This document shows positions 9,095 to 18,637 of a stretch of 64,000 nucleotides of DNA, one piece after another. The notes below the pieces were generated by a model. The model made no database searches. It saw only the letters and a program-made list of their open reading frames with translations, and had not been told where the DNA came from. A program made the translations under genes and the position numbers. This DNA comes from Streptomyces sulfonofaciens (GTDB lineage: Bacteria; Actinomycetota; Actinomycetes; Streptomycetales; Streptomycetaceae), in assembly GCF_014656295.1 (NCBI RefSeq), contig NZ_BNCD01000007.1:304547-368546 (forward strand), read 5' to 3'. The number at the start of each line of letters is the position of its first letter. The first letter of the stretch is position 1.

Positions 9095-9203
9095 GCGACG
9101 GTCCTGGCTCCGAGCGGCGGTCCTGGCCCCGAGCGGCGGCCAGGGTCGAGCCGTGGCCCGTGGCCCGTGGCTGGTGGCCCATGGCCGTCGCCCGGGCCGT
9201 TGA

Positions 9204-9275
9204 CCTGAGCCGTCGCCCGGGCCTGAGCCGTCGCCCGGGCCTGAGCCGTCGCCCGGGCCTGAGCCGCGGTCCGGG
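9204..9275. repeat. Four 18-bp tandem repeats (CCTGAGCCGTCGCCCGGG)
   Basis: Four head-to-tail 18-bp units, the last one diverged, lie in the spacer between two convergent genes. Shorter GTCCTGGCYCCGAGCGGC duplications sit just before them. This looks like slippage-prone intergenic DNA. Confidence 0.8.
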
Positions 9276-9388
9276 CCCGAGCGGCGGTCATCCGGGCCGT
9301 GCGCCGCCGCGGGGCCGTCGCCCCCGCCGCGCCCATCGCCTGCGCACGCCGGCGCGGGCGGGCCCGCGCCGGCGTACGGCGACCATTC

Positions 9389-10516
9389 CTACGCCGGCCG
9401 CACCACGCTGTAGATCGGCATGTACGTCATCGGTATCGTCTCCACGTTCTTGCCCGGCCGGGGTGCGTCGATGACCTGTCCGTCGCCGATGTAGAGACCG
9501 ACGTGGCTGATGTCGGAGAAGTAGAAGACCAGGTCGCCCGGCCGGGCCTGGTCGACGGGCACCGTCGTGCCGACCTTGACCTGGTCCCAGGTGGTGCGCG
9601 GGAGCGAGACGCCGGCGGCCTTCCAGGCGGCCTGCGTCAGGCCCGAGCAGTCGAACGAGTCGGGCCCCGTCGCGCCCCACACGTAGGGCTTGCCCAACTG
9701 GGCCTTGGCGAAGTCGATGGCCTTGGTGGCCATCGCCGCGTAGTTGTGGTCGGTGGCGGTGCCGCTGCTTCCCGACTGCTCCTGCTCGCGCTGTGCGGCG
9801 GCCTGCCTGGCGGCCAGCTCCTGCGCCCGGCGGGCGGCCGCCTCCTCCTTCTGCTTCTCGATCGCCGCGAGGCGCGCCTTCTCCTTCGCGGTCAGCTTCG
9901 AAAGGAGCGTCCGCGCGGAGGCGAGCTTCTTCTGCACGTCCTCCTTGGTCTCGCGGAGCGTGGCCTGCGAGTCGGTCAGCCGCGTCAGGCTCTTCGCGGC
10001 CTCCGCGCGCTTCTTCGCCGTCGCGGCCTGCTCCTTCTCGAAGCCGTCGACGGCCGCCTTCTGCCGGTCGGTGAGCCGGTTCATCAGGTGGCTGTCGTCG
10101 AAGTACTGCTGGGGATCGTCGGCGAGCAGCAGTGTGGCCGTGCCGGAGATGCCGCCGGTGCGGTACTGGGCGGCCGCGAAGGACCCCAGTTCCTGCCGGG
10201 CGGCGTTCAGACTCTCCGTGCGCTTGGCCACGTCGTCCAGCAGGCGGTCCACGCGCTTGCGCTGGGCGGCGGTGTGCTCCTTGGCGGCGTTGTACTTCTG
10301 CGTGGCGACGCCGGCCTGGTGGTACAGGCCGTCGACCTGCTTCTGCACCTCTTCGAGGTTCGGCGCCGGGTCGGACGGCGCGGCCCCCGCGCTCGGCGCC
10401 AGGAGGACGACCGAGGTCAGCGCGGCCGTCGTGATGCCGACGGCGGGCCCGAGGGCGGCCGGGGTGCGCACCCCCGTGAGGGTGCTGGTGTTCCGCGGTT
10501 TGCGGTGCGACGCCAC
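9389..10516 (-). CDS. Secreted NlpC/P60 peptidoglycan endopeptidase
   Basis: 375-residue cell-wall hydrolase that cuts peptide cross-links in peptidoglycan. The signal peptide spans about residues 1-46. A long Ala/Lys/Glu-rich coiled coil runs from about 55 to 245, as in RipA/CwlO-like enzymes, where it controls activity or FtsX contact. The catalytic NlpC/P60 domain starts near 258, with nucleophile C290 in FDCSGLT and H338 in SHVGLYIG. The GTG start at 10516 has GGAAGGAG nine bases upstream. The mRNA leader carries a c-di-AMP riboswitch, the usual control of wall hydrolases in Streptomyces. Likely roles are growth, septation or spore germination. Confidence 0.93.
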   Translation of the reverse strand: MASHRKPRNTSTLTGVRTPAALGPAVGITTAALTSVVLLAPSAGAAPSDPAPNLEEVQKQVDGLYHQAGVATQKYNAAKEHTAAQRKRVDRLLDDVAKRTESLNAARQELGSFAAAQYRTGGISGTATLLLADDPQQYFDDSHLMNRLTDRQKAAVDGFEKEQAATAKKRAEAAKSLTRLTDSQATLRETKEDVQKKLASARTLLSKLTAKEKARLAAIEKQKEEAAARRAQELAARQAAAQREQEQSGSSGTATDHNYAAMATKAIDFAKAQLGKPYVWGATGPDSFDCSGLTQAAWKAAGVSLPRTTWDQVKVGTTVPVDQARPGDLVFYFSDISHVGLYIGDGQVIDAPRPGKNVETIPMTYMPIYSVVRPA

Positions 10517-10539
10517 AGCGGGCGACTCCTTCCGTGCGC

Positions 10540-10800
10540 CGCCTACCGGGTTAGCTGTCGGGTTCGGGCGGGTGGACCGGAAGGCTGCCCTACGGCTCCG
10601 TGCGGCACGGCGTCCGGCACGCGGGTGCGCGGGCGCTGGGCCGTGCGGGGCCGATTCACCCCAGGAGCCGTCTGGTGCCCGGCTCCGGTGGGTCCCCGGC
10701 TCCGGCTGCCCGCGAAGGCGCGCCGGACTCGGCGGGGGCCGCCCGTCCCGGCGCCGTTCGCCGGTGGGGGTACGGGTTGCCCGTGCGGCACGTTAGCCAA
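10540..10800 (-). promoter_or_regulatory. c-di-AMP (ydaO/yuaA) riboswitch
   Basis: On the minus strand the leader of the NlpC/P60 gene contains the typical ydaO signature: a GGGCAACCC segment early, GGGGTGAATC in the middle and, at the 3' end, CCGAACCCGACAGCTAACCC followed by GGTAGGCGG. It ends about 25 nt before the GTG start. This class binds c-di-AMP and turns off wall-hydrolase genes when the nucleotide is high. Exact edges are approximate. Confidence 0.85.
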
Positions 10801-11043
10801 CGCGTGTGACGGCTGTGAAGGTTGATGTGTGATACGTCCTATACATTCTTGTGACTTTGGCGCTGCGTGAGCAGGCGGCCACGGCTCGTGGCGTTTTCCG
10901 TGCGGTTCGGTGAGGGTTCCGTGTCCGGCGGGCCTCCGGGCGGTGGTCGGAGCGCTCCACGCGCCGTGCCCGGCGGTTCGTTCGGGACCGGGTTACCCGT
11001 CCGTGGGCCGGGTGTCAGTGCCGCGGCCTAGACTCGGTAAGCG

Positions 11044-13572
11044 ATGAGCAGCCTCTTTGACGATCACTTCCTGGCCGGTCTCCAGGCCCCCCGCGGCGCC
11101 GAGGAAGAGCCCCCGCCGCCGCCCGAGGACGCGGGCCCGGAGGAGATCCCGGCCGACCTCTTCGGCGGCAGGTACGACGCCCCGCCGCCCCGCGAGCCCT
11201 ACTACCGAGACGGCGCCGCCCGTCCCGTCACCGACCCGGCGGCCCTCCTCCAGGGGCTGAACGAGAACCAGCGCGCGGCCGTCGTGCACAGCGGCTCCCC
11301 CCTGCTCATCGTGGCCGGAGCCGGCTCGGGCAAGACCCGGGTGCTCACCCACCGCATCGCCCACCTGCTGGCCCAGCGCCACGCGCACCCCGGCCAGATC
11401 CTCGCCATCACCTTCACCAACAAGGCCGCGGGCGAGATGAAGGAGCGCGTCGAGCAACTGGTCGGCCCGCGGGCCGCGGCGATGTGGGTGATGACGTTCC
11501 ACAGCGCCTGCGTGCGCATCCTGCGCCGTGAGTCCAAGAAGCTCGGCTTCACCTCGTCCTTCTCGATCTACGACGCCGCCGACTCCAAGCGCCTGATGGC
11601 CCTGGTCTGCCGCGACCTGGACCTCGACCCCAAGCGCTACCCGCCCAAGTCCTTCAGCGCCAAGATCTCCAACCTGAAGAACGAGCTGATCGACGAGGAG
11701 GACTTCGCAGCGCAGACCCTCGGGGGCGCCTCCCGGTCGGAGTCCGGGGAAGGCTTCGAGAAGACCCTGGCGCAGGCCTACGCGCTCTACCAGTCCCGCC
11801 TCCGCGAGGCCAACGCGCTCGACTTCGACGACCTGATCATGACGACGGTCAACCTGCTGCGCGCCTTCCCGGACGTCGCCGAGCACTACCGCCGCCGCTT
11901 CCGGCACGTCCTCGTCGACGAGTACCAGGACACCAACCACGCCCAGTACGCGCTGGTGCGCGAGCTGGTCGGTACCGCGCCCGGACCGGACGCACCCGGC
12001 GCCACGGAGGACGGCGAGCCCGCCGTGGAGCCCGCGGAGCTGTGCGTCGTCGGCGACGCCGACCAGTCCATCTACGCCTTCCGCGGTGCCACCATCCGCA
12101 ACATCCTCCAGTTCGAGGAGGACTACCCGGACGCCACCACCATCCTCCTGGAACAGAACTACCGCTCCACCCAGACCATCCTCAGCGCCGCCAACGCCGT
12201 CATCGAGCGCAACGAGAGCCGCCGCCCCAAGAACCTGTGGACCAACGCCGGCGCCGGCGCCCGGATCACCGGCTACGTCGCCGACACCGAGCACGACGAG
12301 GCGCAGTTCGTCGCCGAGGAGATCGACCGCCTCACCGACGCGGGCGACGCGAAGGCCGGCGACGTCGCCGTCTTCTACCGCACCAACGCCCAGTCCCGCG
12401 TCTTCGAGGAGATCTTCATCCGCGTCGGCCTGCCCTACAAGGTCGTCGGCGGTGTCCGCTTCTACGAGCGGCGGGAGGTCCGGGACGTCCTCGCGTACCT
12501 GCGCGTCCTCGCCAACCCGGAGGACTCCGTCCCGCTGCGCCGCATCCTGAACGTCCCCAAGCGCGGCATCGGCGAGCGCGCCGAGGCCATGGTCGACGCC
12601 CTCTCCCAGCGCGAGCGGATCAGCTTCTCGCAGGCGCTGCGCCGCGTCGACGAGGCCTACGGCATGGCGGCCCGCTCGACCAACGCGATCAAGCGGTTCA
12701 ACACCCTGATGGAGGACCTGGGCACCATCGTCGAGTCCGGCGCGGGCCCCGCCACGGTCCTCGAAGCCGTCCTGGAGCGCACCGGCTACCTGGCCGAGCT
12801 CCAGTCCTCCACCGACCCGCAGGACGAGACCCGGATCGAGAACCTCCAGGAGCTCGCCGCCGTTGCCCTGGAGTTCGAGCAGGAGCGCGGCGAAGGCGAG
12901 GCCGGCACGCTGGCCGACTTCCTGGAGCAGGTCGCCCTGGTCGCGGACTCCGACCAGATCCCCGAGGAGGACGAGGAGGGCAGCGGCGTCATCACCCTCA
13001 TGACGCTGCACACGGCCAAGGGCCTGGAGTTCCCGGTGGTCTTCCTGACCGGCATGGAGGACGGCGTCTTCCCGCACATGCGGGCCCTCGGGCAGACCAA
13101 GGAGCTGGAGGAGGAGAGGCGGCTCGCCTACGTGGGCATCACCCGCGCGCGTGAGCGGCTGTACCTGACCCGTGCCGCGCTGCGCAGCGCCTGGGGCCAG
13201 CCCGCGTACAACCCGCCGTCCCGCTTCCTGGAGGAGATCCCGGACCAGCACGTGGAATGGAAGCGGACGGCACCGGCCGCGCCCTCCGTGTCCGGCGCGG
13301 CGAGCGGGGCCGCCGCGTCGTTCGCCGCCTCCTCGCGGTCCCGCTCGCGCAGTGCGGCCGCGGGTGCCTCGGGCTTCGCCACCCGCCGGGCCACGGAGAA
13401 GCCGGTGGTCCCCCTGGCCATCGGCGACCGAGTCACCCACGACCAGTTCGGCCTGGGCACGGTCGTCGCGGTCAAGGGCTCCGGCGACAACGCCGAGGCG
13501 ACCGTCGACTTCGGCGACGGCGGCAAGCCGAAGCGGCTGCTGCTGCGGTATGCGCCGGTGGAGAAGCTGTAG
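11044..13572 (+). CDS. pcrA: ATP-dependent 3'-5' DNA helicase PcrA/UvrD
   Basis: 842-residue superfamily 1A helicase used in nucleotide-excision repair, replication restart and clearing of RecA filaments. Helicase motifs are present in order: Q motif LNENQRAAV, Walker A GAGSGKTR near 92, motif Ia TFTNKAAGEM, motif II DEYQDTN near 291, motif III GDADQSIYAFRGA, motif IV QNYRST, motif V TLHTAKGLEF and motif VI YVGITRARE. The C-terminal tail after about 740 is Ala/Ser-rich and ends in the conserved IGDRVTHDQFGLGTV module, which binds RNA polymerase in PcrA. The ATG at 11044 begins a 60-residue Pro/Glu-rich leader typical of actinobacterial PcrA. Gene order with icmB supports the assignment. Confidence 0.96.
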   Translation: MSSLFDDHFLAGLQAPRGAEEEPPPPPEDAGPEEIPADLFGGRYDAPPPREPYYRDGAARPVTDPAALLQGLNENQRAAVVHSGSPLLIVAGAGSGKTRVLTHRIAHLLAQRHAHPGQILAITFTNKAAGEMKERVEQLVGPRAAAMWVMTFHSACVRILRRESKKLGFTSSFSIYDAADSKRLMALVCRDLDLDPKRYPPKSFSAKISNLKNELIDEEDFAAQTLGGASRSESGEGFEKTLAQAYALYQSRLREANALDFDDLIMTTVNLLRAFPDVAEHYRRRFRHVLVDEYQDTNHAQYALVRELVGTAPGPDAPGATEDGEPAVEPAELCVVGDADQSIYAFRGATIRNILQFEEDYPDATTILLEQNYRSTQTILSAANAVIERNESRRPKNLWTNAGAGARITGYVADTEHDEAQFVAEEIDRLTDAGDAKAGDVAVFYRTNAQSRVFEEIFIRVGLPYKVVGGVRFYERREVRDVLAYLRVLANPEDSVPLRRILNVPKRGIGERAEAMVDALSQRERISFSQALRRVDEAYGMAARSTNAIKRFNTLMEDLGTIVESGAGPATVLEAVLERTGYLAELQSSTDPQDETRIENLQELAAVALEFEQERGEGEAGTLADFLEQVALVADSDQIPEEDEEGSGVITLMTLHTAKGLEFPVVFLTGMEDGVFPHMRALGQTKELEEERRLAYVGITRARERLYLTRAALRSAWGQPAYNPPSRFLEEIPDQHVEWKRTAPAAPSVSGAASGAAASFAASSRSRSRSAAAGASGFATRRATEKPVVPLAIGDRVTHDQFGLGTVVAVKGSGDNAEATVDFGDGGKPKRLLLRYAPVEKL

Positions 13573-13917
13573 GAGGCGGGTCGTAGGGGGCGGCTGTAGG
13601 GGGCGAGCCGGTAGGAGGCGCGGTCGGGCGCTCGCTCGGGCAGAGCGGGCGCATGCCTGTCCGGTGGGGCGTGCGGTGCGTGTGTGGTGAGTGGTGGGTG
13701 GTGCGCGTCGTGCGGCGCGCATCGTGTGGTGAACGTCGTGTGTGCCGGTCGCCCGGCGCGCGGTGCCGTTCGCCCGGAGTGCGTGCCCGGCGTGAGCCGA
13801 CCGGGCCTGAGCCGACCGGCGGGCCAGGCGCCGTCCCCAACAGTCAGGACGGCCAGCCGGGGTGCAGGTCAGCCGGCGTGCAGGTCGGACTGGGTCGGTC
13901 GGTCGGACCGGGTCGGG
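13573..13917. other. Spacer between pcrA and the M23 peptidase gene
   Basis: 345-bp gap between convergent genes. It holds short GT-rich direct repeats (GTAGGGGGCG-type near 13575-13620 and GGTCGG-type near 13890-13920). No convincing gene, strong hairpin or RNA was seen. Confidence 0.5.
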
Positions 13918-15897
13918 TCAGGTCGGGTCGAGGCCGTGGCTGCGGAGCCAGGGGAGGGGGTCTATCGCCGCGCCGCCGTTGGGCCTGACCTCGAAGTGCA
14001 GGTGGGGACCGGTCGAATTGCCGGAGTTCCCGGAGAAGGCGATGACGTCGCCCGCCTTGACGGTGGTCCCCGAGCTGACCTTGTAGCTGGAGAGGTGGCA
14101 GTACCAGGTCTCCGTGCCGTCCTTGGAGGTGACGATCGCCATGTTTCCGTAGGCGGTGTTGTACTGCGTGCGCACCGTGCCGTCGGTCGCCGACATCACC
14201 TGGGTGCCGTAGGCGACGGGGAAGTCGATGCCGGTGTGGACGGACATCCAGTTGACGCCCGCCTGGCCGAAATAGGCGCTGAGGCCCTTCTGGGTGACGG
14301 GGAGGAGGAACTTCGGCCGCAGCCGCTCCTTGCGCGCCGCTTCCTCCGCGGCCTTCTTGCGCTCTTCCTCCTGCTTGGCCCTGAGGTCGATGCGCTCCTG
14401 CGTACGGCTCGCCCGGTCGGCGAAGTCGCCCGCGTCCGCGGAGAGGCTCTCCAACTGGGTGTCGAGCTTGTTGTTGGCCACGGAGGGCTTGACGGAGGTC
14501 GCGTCGGACGCCGTGGTGTTCTTGTCGTCGTCACCGCCGCCCACCGACGCGGCGGCCACACCCGCCACACCGATCACACAGGCCGAGGGCACGGCCACGG
14601 TCAGCAACGCGGAACGCTTCGCGGGCCTGCGGCGGGAGCGGCCGCGCGAGGCGGCCGCGGCTGTGCGGGAGGTCGTGCGGGAAGCGGTACGGGGCCGCGG
14701 CACGGCAATGCCGGGAGCGTTCTGCGGGTCATGCCCGGCATCGGGCGTGTCGTCAGGGCCGTCGAGGGCGTCGGCGCCGTCGTCGGCATACGTGTCGTCG
14801 TGGGCGCCGTGGGGGTCCTCGCCGCCGTCCTCGTAGGAGTACGCGTCGTACGGGGCGTCCGCTCCGCCCTCGTAAGGGGCCTCGGCGGCCTCCGCGCCCT
14901 CGGCGTACGGGGCCGTCTCCTCGGCGTGACCGGGTTGGACGCCGGTATCGGGGCCGACGGCGTCGACGCCCCGGATGGCATGCTCGGACGTGGCCGGCTC
15001 GGGCGCGAACTCGCCGAACGCGGTGGTGTCGAAGACCTGCGTCTCCTGGGGACCGCCGGGAGCGTGCGCGTACCCGGCCTCGTCCTGGTAGCCGGGGCCG
15101 CCCTGGTACGGGTCGGTTTCGTAGCCGTGGGCCGCGTAGCCCTGCTGCGCCGGGTCCGGGTCCTGGTAGCCGTGCCCGCCGTAGCCCTGGGTGTCGTAAC
15201 CCCGGGTGTCGTAGCCCTGCGCGTCGTACTGGTGCGATCCGGTGAACTCCGCGTCGGACAGCGGGTCGTGGCCGTCCTGGGCGCCGGGGGCCTGCTGGGC
15301 GTAGGAGTGGGTCTCCCATTCGCCCGTGGTGTTCCACGCGGTGGCGTCCCACTGGCCGCTCGTGTCGTACTGGCCGCTCGTGTCGTACCCGGTGCCGTCG
15401 TAGCCGTTGCCTGCGTAGCCGGTTGCCGCGGCCCCGAAGTCGGCCGGCCGTGACCCTGGCGGCTGCGCGGCGTACGGGTCGGCGGACGCCGGGCCCTGGG
15501 CGGCAGCGGTGGGCCAGTGGCCCGTTTCGTACGGGGCGTAGGTGCCGGTGGTGTCCGGGGCTTCCGGGGCGCCGGGGAGGTTGCCGAAGAGGGGGTCGCT
15601 CTCGAAGCTGTCCGAGGCGAAGGCGCCGGGTGCGAAGCTGCCGGTGGCGAAGGCGTCCGCGGGGAGGCCGTCGGAGCTGACGCCGTCCGCGGTGTAGTGG
15701 CCGGTGGCGTGGTCGTCCGTGCCGTAGGTCGCGGTCGCCGTGGCGACTCCGCCTTCCGTGTGACCGCCGTAACCGTCGTACCCGGTCTGGCCGCCGTACT
15801 GGACGCGCTGCTGTTCGTACGACGCGTACGGCGCATGTGCGGCGTCGGGTGCCGGGGCCGGGGGGTAGGGATCCCCAGACGGATGACGGTCGTTCAC
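13918..15897 (-). CDS. Secreted or membrane-anchored LytM/M23 metallopeptidase
   Basis: 659-residue putative zinc endopeptidase that trims peptidoglycan peptides. Residues 1-380 are a low-complexity Gly/Tyr/Asp/Gln/Thr-rich cytoplasmic tail. A single membrane segment (ALLTVAVPSACVIGVAGVAAASV) lies near 430-455, followed by a short coiled coil near 490-540. The catalytic M23 domain is C-terminal with H554-x-x-x-D558 (HTGIDF) and H632-x-H634 (HLHFE); all zinc ligands are present. The GTG at 15897 begins the protein. The long disordered N-terminus in front of a membrane anchor is unusual and may interact with cytoplasmic partners. It is the neighbour of icmB in the same order as in S. coelicolor. 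Confidence 0.92.
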   Translation of the reverse strand: MNDRHPSGDPYPPAPAPDAAHAPYASYEQQRVQYGGQTGYDGYGGHTEGGVATATATYGTDDHATGHYTADGVSSDGLPADAFATGSFAPGAFASDSFESDPLFGNLPGAPEAPDTTGTYAPYETGHWPTAAAQGPASADPYAAQPPGSRPADFGAAATGYAGNGYDGTGYDTSGQYDTSGQWDATAWNTTGEWETHSYAQQAPGAQDGHDPLSDAEFTGSHQYDAQGYDTRGYDTQGYGGHGYQDPDPAQQGYAAHGYETDPYQGGPGYQDEAGYAHAPGGPQETQVFDTTAFGEFAPEPATSEHAIRGVDAVGPDTGVQPGHAEETAPYAEGAEAAEAPYEGGADAPYDAYSYEDGGEDPHGAHDDTYADDGADALDGPDDTPDAGHDPQNAPGIAVPRPRTASRTTSRTAAAASRGRSRRRPAKRSALLTVAVPSACVIGVAGVAAASVGGGDDDKNTTASDATSVKPSVANNKLDTQLESLSADAGDFADRASRTQERIDLRAKQEEERKKAAEEAARKERLRPKFLLPVTQKGLSAYFGQAGVNWMSVHTGIDFPVAYGTQVMSATDGTVRTQYNTAYGNMAIVTSKDGTETWYCHLSSYKVSSGTTVKAGDVIAFSGNSGNSTGPHLHFEVRPNGGAAIDPLPWLRSHGLDPT

Positions 15898-15953
15898 CTA
15901 CTTCTCTTTCGCCTCGACAGCAGGGGCTGGGGGGCTGCCGACCGCGGGGGGAA

Positions 15954-15990
15954 CCTCCCCCACAGCCTCAAGGGCGTGTAAGGCGCCCCC
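15954..15990. repeat. Diverged copy of a dispersed palindromic repeat
   Basis: CCTCCCCCACAGCCTCAAGG followed by GCGTGTAAGGCGCCCCC matches, with several changes, the repeat pair found at 36907 and 37103. Here it is intergenic, upstream of the M23 peptidase gene. Confidence 0.55.
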
Positions 15991-16208
15991 GAGTCACCGC
16001 CCCCCAGAGGCAGAGCAGTGCGGCGACTGTACCCGGCAGTACGCGGACCCGACAATCTTCGGCCTTCATCAGACGGACGGTAACCGGGCATTCGGCCGTC
16101 TTTCGCCACTCCCCGAGCGCATCCTTGTCGCTCTGTTCGGTCCGCGTTCGAAGGGTTCGGGGAGCTCTCCTCCTCGGAGGGTGTGCGTTCGGCGGGCCAC
16201 CGGCGCGG

Positions 16209-16296
16209 TCGGGACGGGCGGCTGACGTGGTCGGGACGGGTGGGCTGACGTGGTCGGGGCGTACCGTCGGTGCGGTCGGGACGGACGGCTGACGTG
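16209..16296. repeat. Direct repeats of about 22 bp upstream of icmB
   Basis: Three good units and one diverged unit of TCGGGACGGGCGGCTGACGT lie about 110-200 bp before the icmB start. They could be regulatory or simple slippage products; the sequence does not decide. The rest of the 15898-16406 spacer shows no gene. Confidence 0.7.
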
Positions 16297-16406
16297 TCCC
16301 CACCGCTCCCGCCGTTGTGATTTCTCCCTCGCCCTGCGGCGCGAAACGAGCGGTTGCGGGATGCTGGGGGCAATGTTCGACCGGTATTCGGTATATGGAG
16401 GCAGTG

Positions 16407-16823
16407 ATGGGTGTGGCAGCCGGGCCGATCCGCGTGGTGGTGGCCAAGCCGGGACTCGACGGCCACGATCGCGGGGCCAAGGTCATCGCGCGTGCCCTGC
16501 GCGACGCGGGAATGGAGGTCATCTACACGGGCCTCCACCAGACGCCCGAGCAGGTCGTCGACACCGCCATCCAGGAGGACGCCGACGCGATCGGCCTCTC
16601 CATCCTCTCCGGCGCGCACAACACCCTCTTCGCCCGCGTCATCGAACTGCTTGAGCAGCGGGACGCCGCGGACATCATCGTCTTCGGCGGCGGCATCATC
16701 CCGGAGGCGGACATCCCGCTGCTCAAGGAGAAGGGTGTCGCGGAGATCTTCACCCCGGGCGCCACGACCGCCTCGATCGTCGAGTGGGTCCGCGCCAACG
16801 TGCGGCAGCCCGCGGGGACCTGA
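16407..16823 (+). CDS. icmB: Isobutyryl-CoA mutase small (B12-binding) subunit
   Basis: 138-residue cobalamin-binding subunit that pairs with IcmA to interconvert isobutyryl-CoA and n-butyryl-CoA. This links valine and fatty-acid catabolism to polyketide precursors. The B12 fold is clear: DxHxxG with the lower axial ligand H20 (GLDGHDRG), then LSILSGAH and FGGGIIP, which hold the nucleotide tail. Sequence and length match Streptomyces IcmB closely. The ATG at 16407 is chosen because GGAGG lies 5 bases upstream; an in-frame ATG at 16395 is less well placed. The large subunit is not in the window, as is normal, because icmA is unlinked. Confidence 0.95.
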   Translation: MGVAAGPIRVVVAKPGLDGHDRGAKVIARALRDAGMEVIYTGLHQTPEQVVDTAIQEDADAIGLSILSGAHNTLFARVIELLEQRDAADIIVFGGGIIPEADIPLLKEKGVAEIFTPGATTASIVEWVRANVRQPAGT

Positions 16824-16989
16824 GGGCAGGCCCGCCGACTCGGGCCGCCGACTCGGGCCGCTGACCAGGTCCGCCGCGGGCCGGCAGGCGGCGGCCCGAT
16901 GCCGGCCCGATGGCCGCTCGGTGGTGCACGGCGGCGGCTGCCTGGCGGCGGCCTGCGGTGCTTTCCGGGGCGGCGGCCTCCGGCGAGCG

Positions 16990-18630
16990 TCAGGGCAGCG
17001 GCTCAGGGGCCGCCGGGGCGGTGAGTTCCGTGTGCATGGTGGCGCGCAGGTGGAGGGTCCCGACGAGCCGCTGGAAGGCCTCCGACCAGTAGCCGCCCGC
17101 CCCGGGGGAGGAGTTCTCCGGTTCGTCGGGTATCGCCGTGAGCGCCTCCAGACGGGTGACCTCCGCAGGGTCGAGGCAGCGCTCGGCGAGGCCCATCACC
17201 CCGCTGAAGCTCCACGGGTAACTACCGGCGTCCCGGGCGATGTTCAGCGCGTCGACCACGGCGCGGCCGAGCTGCTCCTCCCAGGGGGCCGCGCAGCCGC
17301 CGAGCAGTTGGAACGCCTCCGACAGGCCGTGCGCGGCGATGAACCCGGCCACCCATCCGGCCCGCTCAGCGGCCGGCAGCGCGGCCAGCAGCTTCGCCCG
17401 CTCGGCCAGCGACACGGCACCGGGCCCGCCCGCGCCCGGAGCCGACGGTGCGCCGAGCAGCGCCCGTGACCAGGCGATGTCCCGCTGCCGCACCGCCGCC
17501 CTGCACCAGGCCGCGTGCAGTTCGCCGTGCCACTCGTCGGCCACGGGCAGCGCCACGATCTCCTCGGGGCCCCGACCGCCGAACCGGGCGGACCACGCGC
17601 CCAGCGGTGTCGCCTCCACCAGTTGGCCCAGCCACCAGGAGCGCTCCCCGCGCCCGGCAGGCGGCTTCGGCATGACCCCGTCCCGTTCCATGTCCGCGTC
17701 ACATGCCGGGGGAGGGGCCACGGCGATGGCGGGCGCCTGCTGCGATCGGTCCAGGGTCACGCAGAGCGCGGAGCGTGCCGCCATGCGGGTGGCCAGGGCG
17801 GACGAGGGCAGTGCGGACAGCAGCTCCGCCGCGATCGCGCGGACATTGCGGCTGCGGTCGGTGAGCGCCTGTTCAAGGAACGGCTCGTCGTCTGCGCGCA
17901 GGCCCATGTGCAGCGAGTCCAGGAACATCAGGCGGTCCTCGGCCCGCTCCGTCGACCAGGTGGAGGCGAGCAGCTCCCGCGCGGCCACCGGGTCGTGGGC
18001 CCGTACGGCGGCGAGCAGGGCCACCCGCTCGGCGAACAGGCCCTCCTCCCAGAGCCGCCGCACGCCCTCCGCGTCCTCGGGTGCCGGCAGCAGCGCACCG
18101 CCGCCCGGCGTCGCGCGGAGCGCGAACTTCCAGTCCGGGTTGAGCCGGGCCAGCCACAGCGCACGGGGGCCGGCGAAGGCGAGGACCTGCGGTCGCAGGT
18201 CGGTACGCGCGCGTGCCGCGTCCAGCAGGGCCGGCAGCAGGTGCGGCGGGGCGGCATACCCCCGGGCGTTGGCCGTCTGGAGCCACTGCGGCAGCAGCTC
18301 CATCAGGTCCGGCGCCGAACCCCGGCGGCCGCCCGAGCCGGTGCCGGGCCTGTCGGTGAGCAGCACCGCCAGTCGGCGGGCCGCGGCGGGCGGCAGCGCG
18401 GGCCTGGGATCGGGTGCGGCGCGGTCCGGCAGCGGTGCCGCGGGAGCGGGCCGCAGCCCGGCCCGGCGGCGGAGCGTCTGCACGGCCGCCGCGTCCAGCA
18501 GCGCCGCGGCCGGGTCCCCGTGCCCGGTCGGCACGGGCGGCCTGCGGCGGTCGGTGCCGAGCAGGGCCGCGGTGACCAGGTCCTCCCACGCGGCCGAGGC
18601 CGCAGCAGTCATCACCGAGGTCATGGGCAT
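16990..18630 (-). CDS. DUF5691 family protein
   Basis: 546-residue protein matching the DUF5691 family, which is found beside SWIM, MoxR and VWA genes. The N-terminus (WEDLVTAALLGTDRRRPP) is the typical family opening. The middle is Ala/Leu/Arg-rich and helical with HEAT-like repeats (for example RDRSRNVRAIAAELLSALP), suggesting a protein-interaction scaffold. No catalytic motif was found. The ATG at 18630 is used; ATGs at 18624 and 18612 are alternatives. It is the last gene of the minus-strand arm, behind a possible small Pro-rich ORF and the SWIM gene, with which it is probably co-translated. Confidence 0.85.
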   Translation of the reverse strand: MPMTSVMTAAASAAWEDLVTAALLGTDRRRPPVPTGHGDPAAALLDAAAVQTLRRRAGLRPAPAAPLPDRAAPDPRPALPPAAARRLAVLLTDRPGTGSGGRRGSAPDLMELLPQWLQTANARGYAAPPHLLPALLDAARARTDLRPQVLAFAGPRALWLARLNPDWKFALRATPGGGALLPAPEDAEGVRRLWEEGLFAERVALLAAVRAHDPVAARELLASTWSTERAEDRLMFLDSLHMGLRADDEPFLEQALTDRSRNVRAIAAELLSALPSSALATRMAARSALCVTLDRSQQAPAIAVAPPPACDADMERDGVMPKPPAGRGERSWWLGQLVEATPLGAWSARFGGRGPEEIVALPVADEWHGELHAAWCRAAVRQRDIAWSRALLGAPSAPGAGGPGAVSLAERAKLLAALPAAERAGWVAGFIAAHGLSEAFQLLGGCAAPWEEQLGRAVVDALNIARDAGSYPWSFSGVMGLAERCLDPAEVTRLEALTAIPDEPENSSPGAGGYWSEAFQRLVGTLHLRATMHTELTAPAAPEPLP

Positions 18631-18637
18631 GGGTGCT

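Noticed and set aside
10993..13722. Minus-strand frame of 909 codons opposite pcrA
   Set aside because: It is the reverse complement of a complete helicase gene and contains no recognisable protein motif.
15954..16406. Possible riboswitch ahead of the M23 peptidase gene
   Set aside because: Unlike the NlpC/P60 leader, it lacks the ydaO signature segments; only a diverged palindromic repeat and GC-rich sequence were seen.
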